From positions 14,446,001-14,510,000 of the forward strand of contig OZ038526.1 of NCBI GenBank assembly GCA_964036665.1: 64,000 nt of DNA. The letters are read 5' to 3'. The notes beneath the pieces are model-generated. The model was not told the DNA's origin, did not search any database, and worked only from the letters and a program-made list of their open reading frames with translations. Source of the DNA: Gordius sp. MW1. Lineage: Eukaryota; Nematomorpha; Gordioida; Gordea; Gordiidae. Position numbers and translations under genes: made by a program. Below, piece after piece: positions 14,177-28,776 of this stretch (the stretch's first letter is position 1; every line of letters begins with the position of its first letter).

Positions 14177-17100
14177 AAGAAATTTTTTTACCTCAAAATT
14201 TTCACATTTTTTCTTTCAACCGTATTCATCCGATGAAAGTTGTCGTTTTAAGACGTGATTTCCATGATAAAACGTAAAAGTTTATCAGAATCAGAAAACA
14301 ATTACTTTGAAATCATGATCGCAAAGAGCAGTGTCTAAAAATTAAGCACTCACGTTGCGATACAACAAACTAATCGCAACAATAAAACGTTGTCTTTTGT
14401 CGAAATGATAATTTTCGCAGCTTAAAACTTTTTTCGGGAGCGAATCGAGGATAATAGGATTCTCAAATTGGCTTTCTTTTATATATTTTTTCAGGCTCTT
14501 TCACATAAAATGACAAAATAGAAATATTTTTGCCTCAAAATTTTCACTTTTATAAACGTATGCATCCGATGAAAGTTGTCGTTTAAAGACGTGATTTCCA
14601 TGATAAAAAGTAAAAATTTATCAGAATCAGAAAACAAATTACTTTGAAATCATGATCGCAAAGAGCAGTGTCCAAAAATTAAGCACTCACGTTGCGCAAC
14701 AAACTAATCGCACCAATAAAACGTTCTCTTTTGTCAAATGATAATTTTCGCAGCTTAAAACTTCTTTTCGGGAGCGAATCGAGGATAATAGGATTCTCAA
14801 ATTGGCTTTCTTTTATATATTTTTTTAGGCTCTTTCACATAAAAGAACAAAAAAGAAATTTTTTTACCTCAAAATTTTCAATTTTTTTCCAACCATTTTC
14901 ATCCGATGAAAGTTGTCGTTTTAAGACGTGATTTTCATGATAAAAAGTAAAATTTTATCAGAATCAGAAAACAAATTACTTTGAAATCATGATCGCAAAG
15001 AGCAGTGTCCAAAAATTAAGCACTCACGTTGCGATACAACAAACTAATTGCACCAATAAAACGTTCTCTTTTGTCAAAATGATAATTTTCGCAGCTTAAA
15101 ACTTCTTTTCGGGAGCGAATCGAGGATAATAGGATTCTCAAATTGGCTTTCTTTTATATATTTTTTCAGGCTCTTTCACATAAAATAACAAAAAATAATT
15201 TTTTTACCTAAATGTTTTTCACATTTTTTCTTTCAACCGTATTCATCCGATGAAAGTTGTCGTTTTAAGACGTGATTTCCATGATAAAAAGTTAAATTTT
15301 ATAAGAATCAGAAAACAATTACTTTGAAATCATGATCGCAAAGAGCAGTTTTCAAAAATTAAGCACTCACGTTGCGATACAACAAACTAATCGCAACAAT
15401 AAAACGTTGTCTTTTGTCGAAATGATAATTTTCGCAGCTTAAAACTTCTTTTCGGGAGCGAATCGAGGATAATAGGATTCTCATATTGGCTTTCTTTTAT
15501 ATATTTTTTCAGGCTGTTTCACATAAAATAACAAAATAGAAATTTTTTTGCCTCAAAATTTTCACTTTTATAAACGTATGCATCCGATGAAAGTTGTCGT
15601 TTAAAGACGTGATTTCCATGATAAAAAGTAAAAATTTATCAGAATCAGAAAACAAATTACTTTGAAATCATGATCGCAAAGAGCAGTGTCCAAAAATTAA
15701 GCACTCACGTTGCGCAACAAACTAATCGCACCAATAAAACGTTCTCTTTTGTCAAAATGATAATTTTCGCAGCTTAAAACTTCTTTTCGGGAGCGAATCG
15801 AGGATAATAGGATTCTCAAATTGGCTTTCTTTTATATATTTTTTCAGGCTCTTTCACATAAAATAACAAAAAAGAAATTTTTTTACCTCAAAATTTTCAA
15901 TTTTTTTTCCAACCGTTTTCATCCGATGAAAGTTGTCGTTTTAAGACGTGATTTTCATGATAAAAAGTAAAATTTATCAGAATCAGAAAACAATCACTTT
16001 GAAATCATGATCGCGAAGAGCAGTTATCAAAAATTAAGCATTCACGTTATACAACAAACTAATCGCACCAATAAAACGTTCTCTTTTGTCAAAATGATAA
16101 TTTTCGCAGCTTAAAACTTCTTTTCGGGAGCGAATCGAGGATAATAGGATTCTCAAATTGGCTTTCTTTTATATATTTTTTCAGGCTCTTTCACATAAAA
16201 TAACAAAATAGAAATTTTTTTACCTCAAAATTTTCACATTTTTTCTTTCAACCGTATTCATCCGATGAAAGTTATCGTTTTAAGACGTGATTTCCATGAT
16301 AAAAAGTAAAATTTTATCAGAATCAGAAAACAATTACTTTGAAATCATGATCGCAAAGAGCAGTTTTCAAAAATTAAGCACTCACGTTGCGATACAACAA
16401 ACTAATCGCAACAATAAAACGTTGTCTTTTGTCGAAATGATAATTTTCGCAGCTTAAAACTTTTTTCGGGAGCGAATCGAGGATAATAGGATTCTCAAAT
16501 TGGCTTTCTTTTATATATTTTTTCAGGCTCTTTCACATAAAATAACAAAATAGAAATATTTTTGCCTCAAAATTTTCACTTTTATAAACGTATGCATCCG
16601 ATGAAAGTTGTCGTTTAAAGACGTGATTTCCATGATAAAAAGTAAAAATTTATCAGAATCAGAAAACAAATTACTTTGAAATCATGATCGCAAAGAGCAG
16701 TGTCCAAAAATTAAGCACTCACGTTGCGCAACAAACTAATCGCACCAATAAAACGTTCTCTTTTGTCAAATGATAATTTTCGCAGCTTAAAACTTCTTTT
16801 CGGGAGCGAATCGAGGATAATAGGATTCTCAAATTGGCTTTCTTTTATATATTTTTTTAGGCTCTTTCACATAAAAGAACAAAAAAGAAATTTTTTTACC
16901 TCAAAATTTTCAATTTTTTTCCAACCATTTTCATCCGATGAAAGTTGTCGTTTTAAGACGTGATTTTCATGATAAAAAGTAAAATTTTATCAGAATCAGA
17001 AAACAAATTACTTTGAAATCATGATCGCAAAGAGCAGTGTCCAAAAATTAAGCACTCACGTTGCGATACAACAAACTAATTGCACCAATAAAACGTTCTC

Positions 17101-19605
17101 TTTTGTCAAAATGATAATTTTCGCAGCTTAAAACTTCTTTTCGGGAGCGAATCGAGGATAATAGGATTCTCAAATTGGCTTTCTTTTATATATTTTTTCA
17201 GGCTCTTTCACATAAAATAACAAAAAATAATTTTTTTACCTAAATGTTTTTCACATTTTTTCTTTCAACCGTATTCATCCGATGAAAGTTGTCGTTTTAA
17301 GACGTGATTTCCATGATAAAAAGTTAAATTTTATAAGAATCAGAAAACAATTACTTTGAAATCATGATCGCAAAGAGCAGTTTTCAAAAATTAAGCACTC
17401 ACGTTGCGATACAACAAACTAATCGCAACAATAAAACGTTGTCTTTTGTCGAAATGATAATTTTCGCAGCTTAAAACTTCTTTTCGGGAGCGAATCGAGG
17501 ATAATAGGATTCTCATATTGGCTTTCTTTTATATATATTTTCAGGCTGTTTCACATAAAATAACAAAATAGAAATTTTTTTGCCTCAAAATTTTCACTTT
17601 TATAAACGTATGCATCCGATGAAAGTTGTCGTTTAAAGACGTGATTTCCATGATAAAAAGTAAAAATTTATCAGAATCAGAAAACAAATTACTTTGAAAT
17701 CATGATCGCAAAGAGCAGTGTCTAAAAATTAAGCACTCAAGTTGCGATACAACAAACTAATCGCACCAATAAAACGTTCTCTTTTGTCAAAATGATAATT
17801 TTCGCAGCTTAAAACTTCTTTTCGGGAGCGAATTGAGGATAATAGGATTCTCAAATTGGCTTTCTTTTATATATTTTTTCAGGCTCTTTCACATAAAAGA
17901 ACAAAAAAGAAATTTTTCACCTCAAAATTTTAAATTTTTTTTCCAACCATTTTCATCCGATGAAAGATGTCGTTTTAAGACGTGATTTTCATGATAAAAA
18001 GTAAAATTTTATCAGAATCAGAAAACAAATTACTTTGAAATCATGATCGCAAAGAGCAGTGTCCAAAAATTAAGCACTCACGTTGCGATACAACAAACTA
18101 ATCGCACCAATAAAACGTTCTCTTTTGTCAAAATGATAATTTTCGCAGCTTAAAACTTCTTTTCGGGAGCGAATCGAGCATAATAGGATTCTCAAATTGG
18201 CTTTCTTTTATATATTTTTTCAGGCTCTTTCACATAAAATAACAAAAAATAATTTTTTTACCTAAATGTTTTTCACATTTTTTCTTTTAACCGTTTTCAT
18301 CCGATGAAAGTTGTCGTTTTAAGACGTGATTTCCATGATAAAAAGTTAAATTTTATAAGAATCAGAAAACAATTACTTTGAAATCATGATCGCAAAGAGC
18401 AGTGTGCAAAATTTCAGCACTCACGTTGCGATACAACAAACTAATCGCACCAATAAAACGTTCTCTTTTGTCAAAATGATACTTTTCGCAGCTTAAAATT
18501 TCTTTTCGGGAGCGAATCGAGGATAATAGGATTCTCAAATTGGCTTTTTTACATATATTTTTAAGCTCTTTCACAGAAAATAACAAAAAAGAAATTTTTT
18601 TACCTCAAAATTTTCACATTTTTCCTTTCAACCGTATTCATCCGATGAAAGTTGTCGTTTTAAGACGTGATTTCCATGATAAAAAGTAAAATTTTATCAG
18701 AATCAGAAAACAATACTTTGAAATCATGATAGCAAAGAGCAGTTTTCAAACATTAAGCACTCACGTTGCGATACAACATACTAATCGCAACAATAAAACG
18801 TTGTCTTTTGTCGAAATGATAATTTTCGCAGCTTAAAACTTCTTTTTGGGAGCGAATCGAGGATAATAGGATTCTCAAATTGGCTTTCTTTTATATTTTT
18901 TTTGAGGCTCTTTCACAGAAAATAACAAAATAGAAATTTTTTTACCTCAAAATTTTCACATTTTTTCTTTCAACCGTATTCATCCGATGAAAGTTGTCGT
19001 TTTAAGACGTGATTTCCATGATAAAAAGTAAAATTTTATCAGAATCAGAAAACAATTACTTTGAAATCATGATCGCAAAGAGCAGTGTCCAAAAATTAAG
19101 CACTCACGTTGCGATACAACAAACTAATCTCACCAATAAAACGTTCTCTTTTGTCAAAATGATAATTTTCGCAGCTTAAAACTTCTTTTCGGGAGCGAAT
19201 CGAGGATAGGATTCTCAAATAGGCTTTCTTTTATATATATTTTCAGGCTCTTTCACATAAAATAACAAAAAAAAAAATTTTACCTCAAAATTTTTCATTT
19301 TTTTTCCAACCGTAATCATCCGATGAATGTTGTCGTTTTAAGACGTGATTTCCATGATAAAAAGTAAAAATTTATCAGAATCAGAAAACAATTACTTTGA
19401 AATCATGATCGCAAAGAGCAGTGTCCAAAAATTAAGCACTCACGTTGCGATACAACAAACTAATCGCACCAATAAAACGTTCTCTTTTGTCAAAATGATA
19501 ATTTTCGCTGCTAAAAACTTCTTTTCGGGAGCGAGTCGAGGATAATAGGATTCTCAAATTGGCTTTCTTTTATATATTTTTTCAGGCTCTTTCACATAAA
19601 ATAAC
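13080..19605 (+). repeat. Segmental satellite block, ~8.5-9.2 kb offset, copy 1
   Basis: The order of variant monomers matches 21568-28776. The 'gagcataa' variant is at 13423 and 21912 (offset 8,489). Further markers are offset by 8,829 and then 9,171, so the downstream copy holds two extra monomers, gained in two steps of about 340 bp. Boundaries are approximate. The match ends where 'caaaaaagaaattttt' here is replaced by 'caaaaaataatttttt' in the other copy. Confidence 0.7.
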
Positions 19606-20940
19606 AAAAAAGAAATTTTTTTACCTCAAAATTTTCAATTTTTTTTCCAACCGTTTTCATCCGATGAAAGTTGTCGTTTTAAGACGTGATTTTCATGATA
19701 AAAAGTAAAATTTATCAGAATCAGAAAACAATTACTTTGAAATCATGATCGCGAAGAGCAGTTATCAAAAATTAAGCATTCACGTTGTGATACAACAAAC
19801 TAATCGCACCAATAAAACGTTCTCTTTTGTCAAAATGATAATATTCGCAGCTTAAAACTTCTTTTCGGGAGCGAATCGAGGATAATAGGATTCTCAAATT
19901 GGCTTTCTTTTATATATTTTTTCAGGCTCTTTCACATAAAATAACAAAATAGAAATTTTTTTACCTCAAAATTTTCACATTTTTTCTTTCAACCGTATTC
20001 ATCCGATGAAAGTTATCGTTTTAAGACGTGATTTCCATGATAAAAAGTAAAATTTTATCAGAATCAGAAAACAATTACTTTGAAATCATGATCGCAAAGA
20101 GCAGTTTTCAAAAATTAAGCACTCACGTTGCGATACAACAAACTAATCGCAACAATAAAACGTTGTCTTTTGTCGAAATGATAATTTTCGCAGCTTAAAA
20201 CTTTTTTCGGGAGCGAATCGAGGATATTAGGATTCTCAAATTGGCTTTCTTTTATATATTTTTTCAGGCTCTTTCACATAAAATAACAAAATAGAAATAT
20301 TTTTGCCTCAAAATTTTCACTTTTATAAACGTATGCATCCGATGAAAGTTGTCGTTTAAAGACGTGATTTCCATGATAAAAAGTAAAAATTTATCAGAAT
20401 CAGAAAACAAATTACTTTGAAATCATGATCGCAAAAAGCAGTGTCTAAAAATTAAGCACTCACGTTGCGATACAACAAACTAATCGCAACAATAAAACGT
20501 TGTCTTTTGTCGAAATGATAATTTTCGCAGCTTAAAACTTTTTTCGGGAGCGAATCGAGGATAATAGGATTCTCAAATTGGCTTTCTTTTATATATTTTT
20601 TCAGGCTCTTTCACATAAAATAACAAAATAGAAATATTTTTGCCTCAAAATTTTCACTTTTATAAACGTATGCATCCGATGAAAGTTGTCGTTTAAAGAC
20701 GTGATTTCCATGATAAAAAGTAAAAATTTATCAGAATCAGAAAACAAATTACTTTGAAATCATGATAGCAAAGAGCAGTGTCTAAAAATTAAGCACTCAC
20801 GTTGCGATACAACAAACTAATCGCACCAATAAAACGTTCTCTTTTGTCAAAATGATAATTTTCGCAGCTTAAAACTTCTTTTCGGGAGCGAATTGAGGAT
20901 AATAGGATTCTCATATTGGCTTTCTTTTATATATTTTTTC

Positions 20941-21340
20941 AGGCTGTTTCACATAAAATAACATTATAGAAATTTTTTTGCCTCAAAATTTTCACTTTTA
21001 TAAACGTATGCATCCGATGAAAGTTGTCGTTTAAAGACGTGATTTCCATGATAAAAAGTAAAAATTTATCAGAATCAGAAAACAAATTACTTTGAAATCA
21101 TGATCGCAAAGAGCAGTTTTCAAAAATTAAGCACTCACGTTGCGATACAACAAACTAATCGCAACAATAAAACGTTGTCTTTTGTCGAAATGATAATTTT
21201 CGCAGCTTAAAACTTCTTTTCGGGAGCGAATCGAGGATAATAGGATTCTCATATTGGCTTTCTTTTATATATTTTTTCAGGCTGTTTCACATAAAATAAC
21301 ATTATAGAAATTTTTTTGCCTCAAAATTTTCACTTTTATA
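20941..21340 (+). repeat. Adjacent monomer pair sharing the private variant 'acattatag'
   Basis: The string 'aacattatagaaa' occurs at about 20961 and again 338 bp later, where most monomers read 'aacaaaatagaaa' or 'aacaaaaaagaaa'. I noticed it nowhere else in the window. It fits a recent single-monomer duplication or conversion between neighbours, on a smaller scale than the multi-kilobase blocks. Confidence 0.6.
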
Positions 21341-21567
21341 AACGTATGCATCCGATGAAAGTTGTCGTTTAAAGACGTGATTTCCATGATAAAAAGTAAA
21401 AATTTATCAGAATCAGAAAACAAATTACTTTGAAATCATGATCGCAAAGAGCAGTGTCTAAAAATTAAGCACTCACGTTGCGATACAACAAACTAATCGC
21501 ACCAATAAAACGTTCTCTTTTGTCAAAATGATAATTTTCGCATCTTAAAACTTCTTTTCGGGAGCGA

Positions 21568-24500
21568 ATTGAGGATAATAGGATTCTCAAATTGGCTTTC
21601 TTTTATATATTTTTTCAGGCTCTTTCACATAAAAGAACAAAAAAGAAATTTTTCACCTCAAAATTTTCAATTTTTTTTCCAACCATTTTCATCCGATGAA
21701 AGTTGTCGTTTTAAGACGTGATTTTCATGATAAAAAGTAAAATTTTATCAGAATCAGAAAACAAATTACTTTGAAATCATGATCGCAAAGAGCAGTGTCC
21801 AAAAATTAAGCACTCACGTTGCGATACAACAAACTAATCGCACCAATAAAACGTTCTCTTTTGTCAAAATGATAATTTTCGCAGCTTAAAACTTCTTTTC
21901 GGGAGCGAATCGAGCATAATAGGATTCTCAAATTGGCTTTCTTTTATATATTTTTTCAGGCTCTTTCACATAAAATAACAAAAAATAATTTTTTTACCTA
22001 AATGTTTTTCACATTTTTTCTTTCAACCGTTTTCATCCGATGAAAGTTGTCGTTTTAAGACGTGATTTCCATGATAAAAAGTTAAATTTTATAAGAATCA
22101 GAAAACAATTACTTTGAAATCATGATCGCAAAGAGCAGTGTGCAAAATTTCAGCACTCACGTTGCGATACAACAAACTAATCGCACCAATAAAACGTTCT
22201 CTTTTGTCAAAATGATACTTTTCGCAGCTTAAAATTTCTTTTCGGGAGCGAATCGAGGATAATAGGATTCTCAAATTGGCTTTTTTACATATATTTTTAA
22301 GCTCTTTCACAGAAAATAACAAAAAAGAAATTTTTTTACCTCAAAATTTTCACATTTTTCCTTTCAACCGTATTCATCCGATGAAAGTTGTCGTTTTAAG
22401 ACGTGATTTCCATGATAAAAAGTAAAATTTTATCAGAATCAGAAAACAATACTTTGAAATCATGATAGCAAAGAGCAGTTTTCAAACATTAAGCACTCAC
22501 GTTGCGATACAACATACTAATCGCAACAATAAAACGTTGTCTTTTGTCGAAATAATAATTTTCGCAGCTTAAAATTTCTTTTCGGGAGCGAATCGAGGAT
22601 AATAATATTCTCAAATTGGCTTTTTTTACATATATTTTTAAGCTCTTTCACAGAAAATAACAAAAAAGAAATTTTTTTACCTCAAAATTTTCACATTTTT
22701 TCTTTCAACCGTATTCATCCGATGAAAGTTGTCGTTTTAAGACGTGATTTCCATGATAAAAAGTAAAAGTTTATCAGAATCAGAAAACAATTACTTTGAA
22801 ATCATGATCGCAAAGAGCAGTGTCTAAAAATTAAGCACTCACGTTGCGATACAACAAACTAATCGCAACAATAAAACGTTGTCTTTTGTCGAAATGATAA
22901 TTTTCGCAGCTTAAAACTTTTTTCGGGAGCGAATCGAGGATAATAGGATTCTCAAATTGGCTTTCTTTTATATATTTTTTCAGGCTCTTTCACATAAAAT
23001 GACAAAATAGAAATATTTTTGCCTCAAAATTTTCACTTTTATAAACGTATGCATCCGATGAAAGTTGTCGTTTAAAGACGTGATTTCCATGATAAAAAGT
23101 AAAAATTTATCAGAATCAGAAAACAAATTACTTTGAAATCATGATCGCAAAGAGCAGTGTCCAAAAATTAAGCACTCACGTTGCGCAACAAACTAATCGC
23201 ACCAATAAAACGTTCTATTTTGTCAAATGATAATTTTCGCAGCTTAAAACTTCTTTTCGGGAGCGAATCGAGGATAATAGGATTCTCAAATTGGCTTTCT
23301 TTTATATATTTTTTTAGGCTCTTTCACATAAAAGAACAAAAAAGAAATTTTTTTACCTCAAAATTTTCAATTTTTTTCCAAAAATTTTCATCCGATGAAA
23401 GTTGTCGTTTTAAGACGTGATTTTCATGATAAAAAGTAAAATTTTATCAGAATCAGAAAACAAATTACTTTGAAATCATGATCGCAAAGAGCAGTGTCCA
23501 AAAATTAAGCACTCACGTTGCGATACAACAAACTAATTGCACCAATAAAACGTTCTCTTTTGTCAAAATGATAATTTTCGCAGCTTAAAACTTCTTTTCG
23601 GGAGCGAATCGAGGATAATAGGATTCTCAAATTGGCTTTCTTTTATATATTTTTTCAGGCTCTTTCACATAAAATAACAAAAAATAATTTTTTTACCTAA
23701 ATGTTTTTCACATTTTTTCTTTCAACCGTATTCATCCGATGAAAGTTGTCGTTTTAAGACGTGATTTCCATGATAAAAAGTTAAATTTTATAAGAATCAG
23801 AAAACAATTACTTTGAAATCATGATCGCAAAGAGCAGTTTTCAAAAATTAAGCACTCACGTTGCGATACAACAAACTAATCGCAACAATAAAACGTTGTC
23901 TTTTGTCGAAATGATAATTTTCGCAGCTTAAAACTTCTTTTCGGGAGCGAATCGAGGATAATAGGATTCTCATATTGGCTTTCTTTTATATATTTTTTCA
24001 GGCTGTTTCACATAAAATAACAAAATAGAAATTTTTTTGCCTCAAAATTTTCACTTTTATAAACGTATGCATCCGATGAAAGTTGTCGTTTAAAGACGTG
24101 ATTTCCATGATAAAAAGTAAAAATTTATCAGAATCAGAAAACAAATTACTTTGAAATCATGATCGCAAAGAGCAGTGTCCAAAAATTAAGCACTCACGTT
24201 GCGCAACAAACTAATCGCACCAATAAAACGTTCACTTTTGTCAAAATGATAATTTTCGCAGCTTAAAACTTCTTTTCGGGAGCGAATCGAGGATAATAGG
24301 ATTCTCAAATTGGCTTTCTTTTATATATTTTTTCAGGCTCTTTCACATAAAATAACAAAAAAGAAATTTTTTTACCTCAAAATTTTCAATTTTTTTTCCA
24401 ACCGTTTTCATCCGATGAAAGTTGTCGTTTTAAGACGTGATTTTCATGATAAAAAGTAAAATTTATCAGAATCAGAAAACAATCACTTTGAAATCATGAT

Positions 24501-27500
24501 CGCGAAGAGCAGTTATCAAAAATTAAGCATTCACGTTGTGATACAACAAACTAATCGCACCAATAAAACGTTCTCTTTTGTCAAAATGATAATTTTCGCA
24601 GCTTAAAACTTCTTTTCGGGAGCGAATCGAGGATAATAGGATTCTCAAATTGGCTTTCTTTTATATATTTTTTCAGGCTCTTTCACATAAAATAACAAAA
24701 TAGAAATTTTTTTACCTCAAAATTTTCACATTTTTTCTTTCAACCGTATTCATCCGATGAAAGTTATCGTTTTAAGACGTGATTTCCATGATAAAAAGTA
24801 AAATTTTATCAGAATCAGAAAACAATTACTTTGAAATCATGATCGCAAAGAGCAGTTTTCAAAAATTAAGCACTCACGTTGCGATACAACAAACTAATCG
24901 CAACAATAAAACGTTGTCTTTTGTCGAAATGATAATTTTCGCAGCTTAAAACTTTTTTCGGGAGCGAATCGAGGATAATAGGATTCTCAAATTGGCTTTC
25001 TTTTATATATTTTTTCAGGCTCTTTCACATAAAATAACAAAATAGAAATATTTTTGCCTCAAAATTTTCACTTTTATAAACGTATGCATCCGATGAAAGT
25101 TGTCGTTTAAAGACGTGATTTCCATGATAAAAAGTAAAAATTTATCAGAATCAGAAAACAAATTACTTTGAAATCATGATCGCAAAAAGCAGTGTCTAAA
25201 AATTAAGCACTCACGTTGCGATACAACAAACTAATCGCAACAATAAAACGTTGTCTTTTGTCGAAATGATAATTTTCGCAGCTTAAAACTTTTTTCGGGA
25301 GCGAATCGAGGATAATAGGATTCTCAAATTGGCTTTCTTTTATATATTTTTTCAGGCTCTTTCACATAAAATAACAAAATAGAAATATTTTTGCCTCAAA
25401 ATTTTCACTTTTATAAACGTATGCATCCGATGAAAGTTGTCGTTTAAAGACGTGATTTCCATGATAAAAAGTAAAAATTTATCAGAATCAGAAAACAAAT
25501 TACTTTGAAATCATGATCGCAAAGAGCAGTGTCCAAAAATTAAGCACTCACGTTGCGCAACAAACTAATCGCACCAATAAAACGTTCTCTTTTGTCAAAT
25601 GATAATTTTCGCAGCTTAAAACTTCTTTTCGGGAGCGAATCGAGGATAATAGGATTCTCAAATTGGCTTTCTTTTATAAATTTTTTTAGGCTCTTTCACA
25701 TAAAAGAACAAAAAAGAAATTTTTTTACCTCAAAATTTTCAATTTTTTTCCAACCATTTTCATCCGATGAAAGTTGTCGTTTTAAGACGTGATTTTCATG
25801 ATAAAAAGTAAAATTTTATCAGAATCAGAAAACAAATTACTTTGAAATCATGATCGCAAAGAGCAGTGTCCAAAAATTAAGCACTCACGTTGCGATACAA
25901 CAAACTAATTGCACCAATAAAACGTTCTCTTTTGTCAAAATGATAATTTTCGCAGCTTAAAACTTCTTTTCGGGAGCGAATCGAGGATAATAGGATTCTC
26001 AAATTGGCTTTCTTTTATATATTTTTTCAGGCTCTTTCACATAAAATAACAAAAAATAATTTTTTTACCTAAATGTTTTTCACATTTTTTCTTTCAACCG
26101 TATTCATCCGATGAAAGTTGTCGTTTTAAGACGTGATTTCCATGATAAAAAGTTAAATTTTATAAGAATCAGAAAACAATTACTTTGAAATCATGATCGC
26201 AAAGAGCAGTTTTCAAAAATTAAGCACTCACGTTGCGATACAACAAACTAATCGCAACAATAAAACGTTGTCTTTTGTCGAAATGATAATTTTCGCACCT
26301 TAAAACTTCTTTTCGGGAGCGAATCGAGGATAATAGGATTCTCATATTGGCTTTCTTTTATATATATTTTCAGGCTGTTTCACATAAAATAACAAAATAG
26401 AAATTTTTTTGCCTCAAAATTTTCACTTTTATAAACGTATGCATCCGATGAAAGTTGTCGTTTAAAGACGTGATTTCCATGATAAAAAGTAAAAATTTAT
26501 CAGAATCAGAAAACAAATTACTTTGAAATCATGATCGCAAAGAGCAGTGTCTAAAAATTAAGCACTCACGTTGCGATACAACAAACTAATCGCACCAATA
26601 AAACGTTCTCTTTTGTCAAAATGATAATTTTCGCAGCTTAAAACTTCTTTTCGGGAGCGAATTGAGGATAATAGGATTCTCAAATTGGCTTTCTTTTATA
26701 TATTTTTTCAGGCTCTTTCACATAAAAGAACAAAAAAGAAATTTTTCACCTCAAAATTTTCAATTTTTTTTCCAACCATTTTCATCCGATGAAAGATGTC
26801 GTTTTAAGACGTGATTTTCATGATAAAAAGTAAAATTTTATCAGAATCAGAAAACAAATTACTTTGAAATCATGATCGCAAAGAGCAGTGTCCAAAAATT
26901 AAGCACTCACGTTGCGATACAACAAACTAATCGCACCAATAAAACGTTCTCTTTTGTCAAAATGATAATTTTCGCAGCTTAAAACTTCTTTTCGGGAGCG
27001 AATCGAGCATAATAGGATTCTCAAATTGGCTTTCTTTTATATATTTTTTCAGGCTCTTTCACATAAAATAACAAAAAATAATTTTTTTACCTAAATGTTT
27101 TTCACATTTTTTCTTTCAACCGTTTTCATCCGATGAAAGTTGTCGTTTTAAGACGTGATTTCCATGATAAAAAGTTAAATTTTATAAGAATCAGAAAACA
27201 ATTACTTTGAAATCATGATCGCAAAGAGCAGTGTGCAAAATTTCAGCACTCACGTTGCGATACAACAAACTAATCGCACCAATAAAACGTTCTCTTTTGT
27301 CAAAATGATACTTTTCGCAGCTTAAAATTTCTTTTCGGGAGCGAATCGAGGATAATAGGATTCTCAAATTGGCTTTTTTACATATATTTTTAAGCTCTTT
27401 CACAGAAAATAACAAAAAAGAAATTTTTTTACCTCAAAATTTTCACATTTTTCCTTTCAACCGTATTCATCCGATGAAAGTTGTCGTTTTAAGACGTGAT

Positions 27501-28776
27501 TTCCATGATAAAAAGTAAAATTTTATCAGAATCAGAAAACAATACTTTGAAATCATGATAGCAAAGAGCAGTTTTCAAACATTAAGCACTCACGTTGCGA
27601 TACAACATACTAATCGCAACAATAAAACGTTGTCTTTTGTCGAAATAATAATTTTCGCAGCTTAAAACTTCTTTTCGGGAGCGAATCGAGGATAATAATA
27701 TTCTCAAATTGGCTTTTTTTACATATATTTTTAAGCTCTTTCACAGAAAATAACAAAAAAGAAATTTTTTTACCTCAAAATTTTCACATTTTTTCTTTCA
27801 ACCGTATTCATCCGATGAAAGTTGTCGTTTTAAGACGTGATTTCCATGATAAAAAGTAAAAGTTTATCAGAATCAGAAAACAATTACTTTGAAATCATGA
27901 TCGCAAAGAGCAGTGTCCAAAAATTAAGCACTCACGTTGAGATACATCAAACTAATCGCAACAATAAAACGTTGTCTTTTGTCGAAATGATAATTTTCGC
28001 AGCTTAAAACTTCTTTTTGGGAGCGAATCGAGGATAATAGGATTCTCAAATTGGCTTTCTTTTATATTTTTTTTCAGGCTCTTTCACAGAAAATAACAAA
28101 ATAGAAATTTTTTTACCTCAAAATTTTCACATTTTTTCTTTCAAACGTATTCATCCGATGAAAGTTGTCGTTTTAAGACGTGATTTCCATGATAAAAAGT
28201 AAAATTTTATCAGAATCAGAAAACAATTACTTTGAAATCATGATCGCAAAGAGCAGTGTCCAAAAATTAAGCACTCACGTTGCGATACAACAAACTAATC
28301 TCACCAATAAAACGTTCTCTTTTGTCAAAATGATAATTTTCGCAGCTTAAAACTTCTTTTCGGGAGCGAATCGAGGATAGGATTCTCAAATAGGCTTTCT
28401 TTTATATATATTTTCAGGCTCTTTCACATAAAATAACAAAAAAAAAAATTTTACCTCAAAATTTTTCATTTTTTTTCCAACCGTAATCATCCGATGAATG
28501 TTGTCGTTTTAAGACGTGATTTCCATGATAAAAAGTAAAAATTTATCAGAATCAGAAAACAATTACTTTGAAATCATGATCGCAAAGAGCAGTGTCCAAA
28601 AATTAAGCACTCACGTTGCGATACAACAAACTAATCGCACCAATAAAACGTTCTCTTTTGTCAAAATGATAATTTTCGCTGCTAAAAACTTCTTTTCGGG
28701 AGCGAGTCGAGGATAATAGGATTCTCAAATTGGCTTTCTTTTATATATTTTTTCAAGCTCTTTCACATAAAATAAC
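21568..28776 (+). repeat. Segmental satellite block, copy 2 with two extra monomers
   Basis: Downstream counterpart of 13080-19605. Offsets step from 8,489 (before about 23.4 kb) to 8,829 (to about 27.4 kb) and 9,171 (near 28.5 kb), each step about one monomer. This shows monomer-number change inside a copied block, as unequal exchange would produce. Between the two copies, 19605-21568 holds ordinary A monomers, including a local pair sharing 'acattatag'. Confidence 0.68.
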
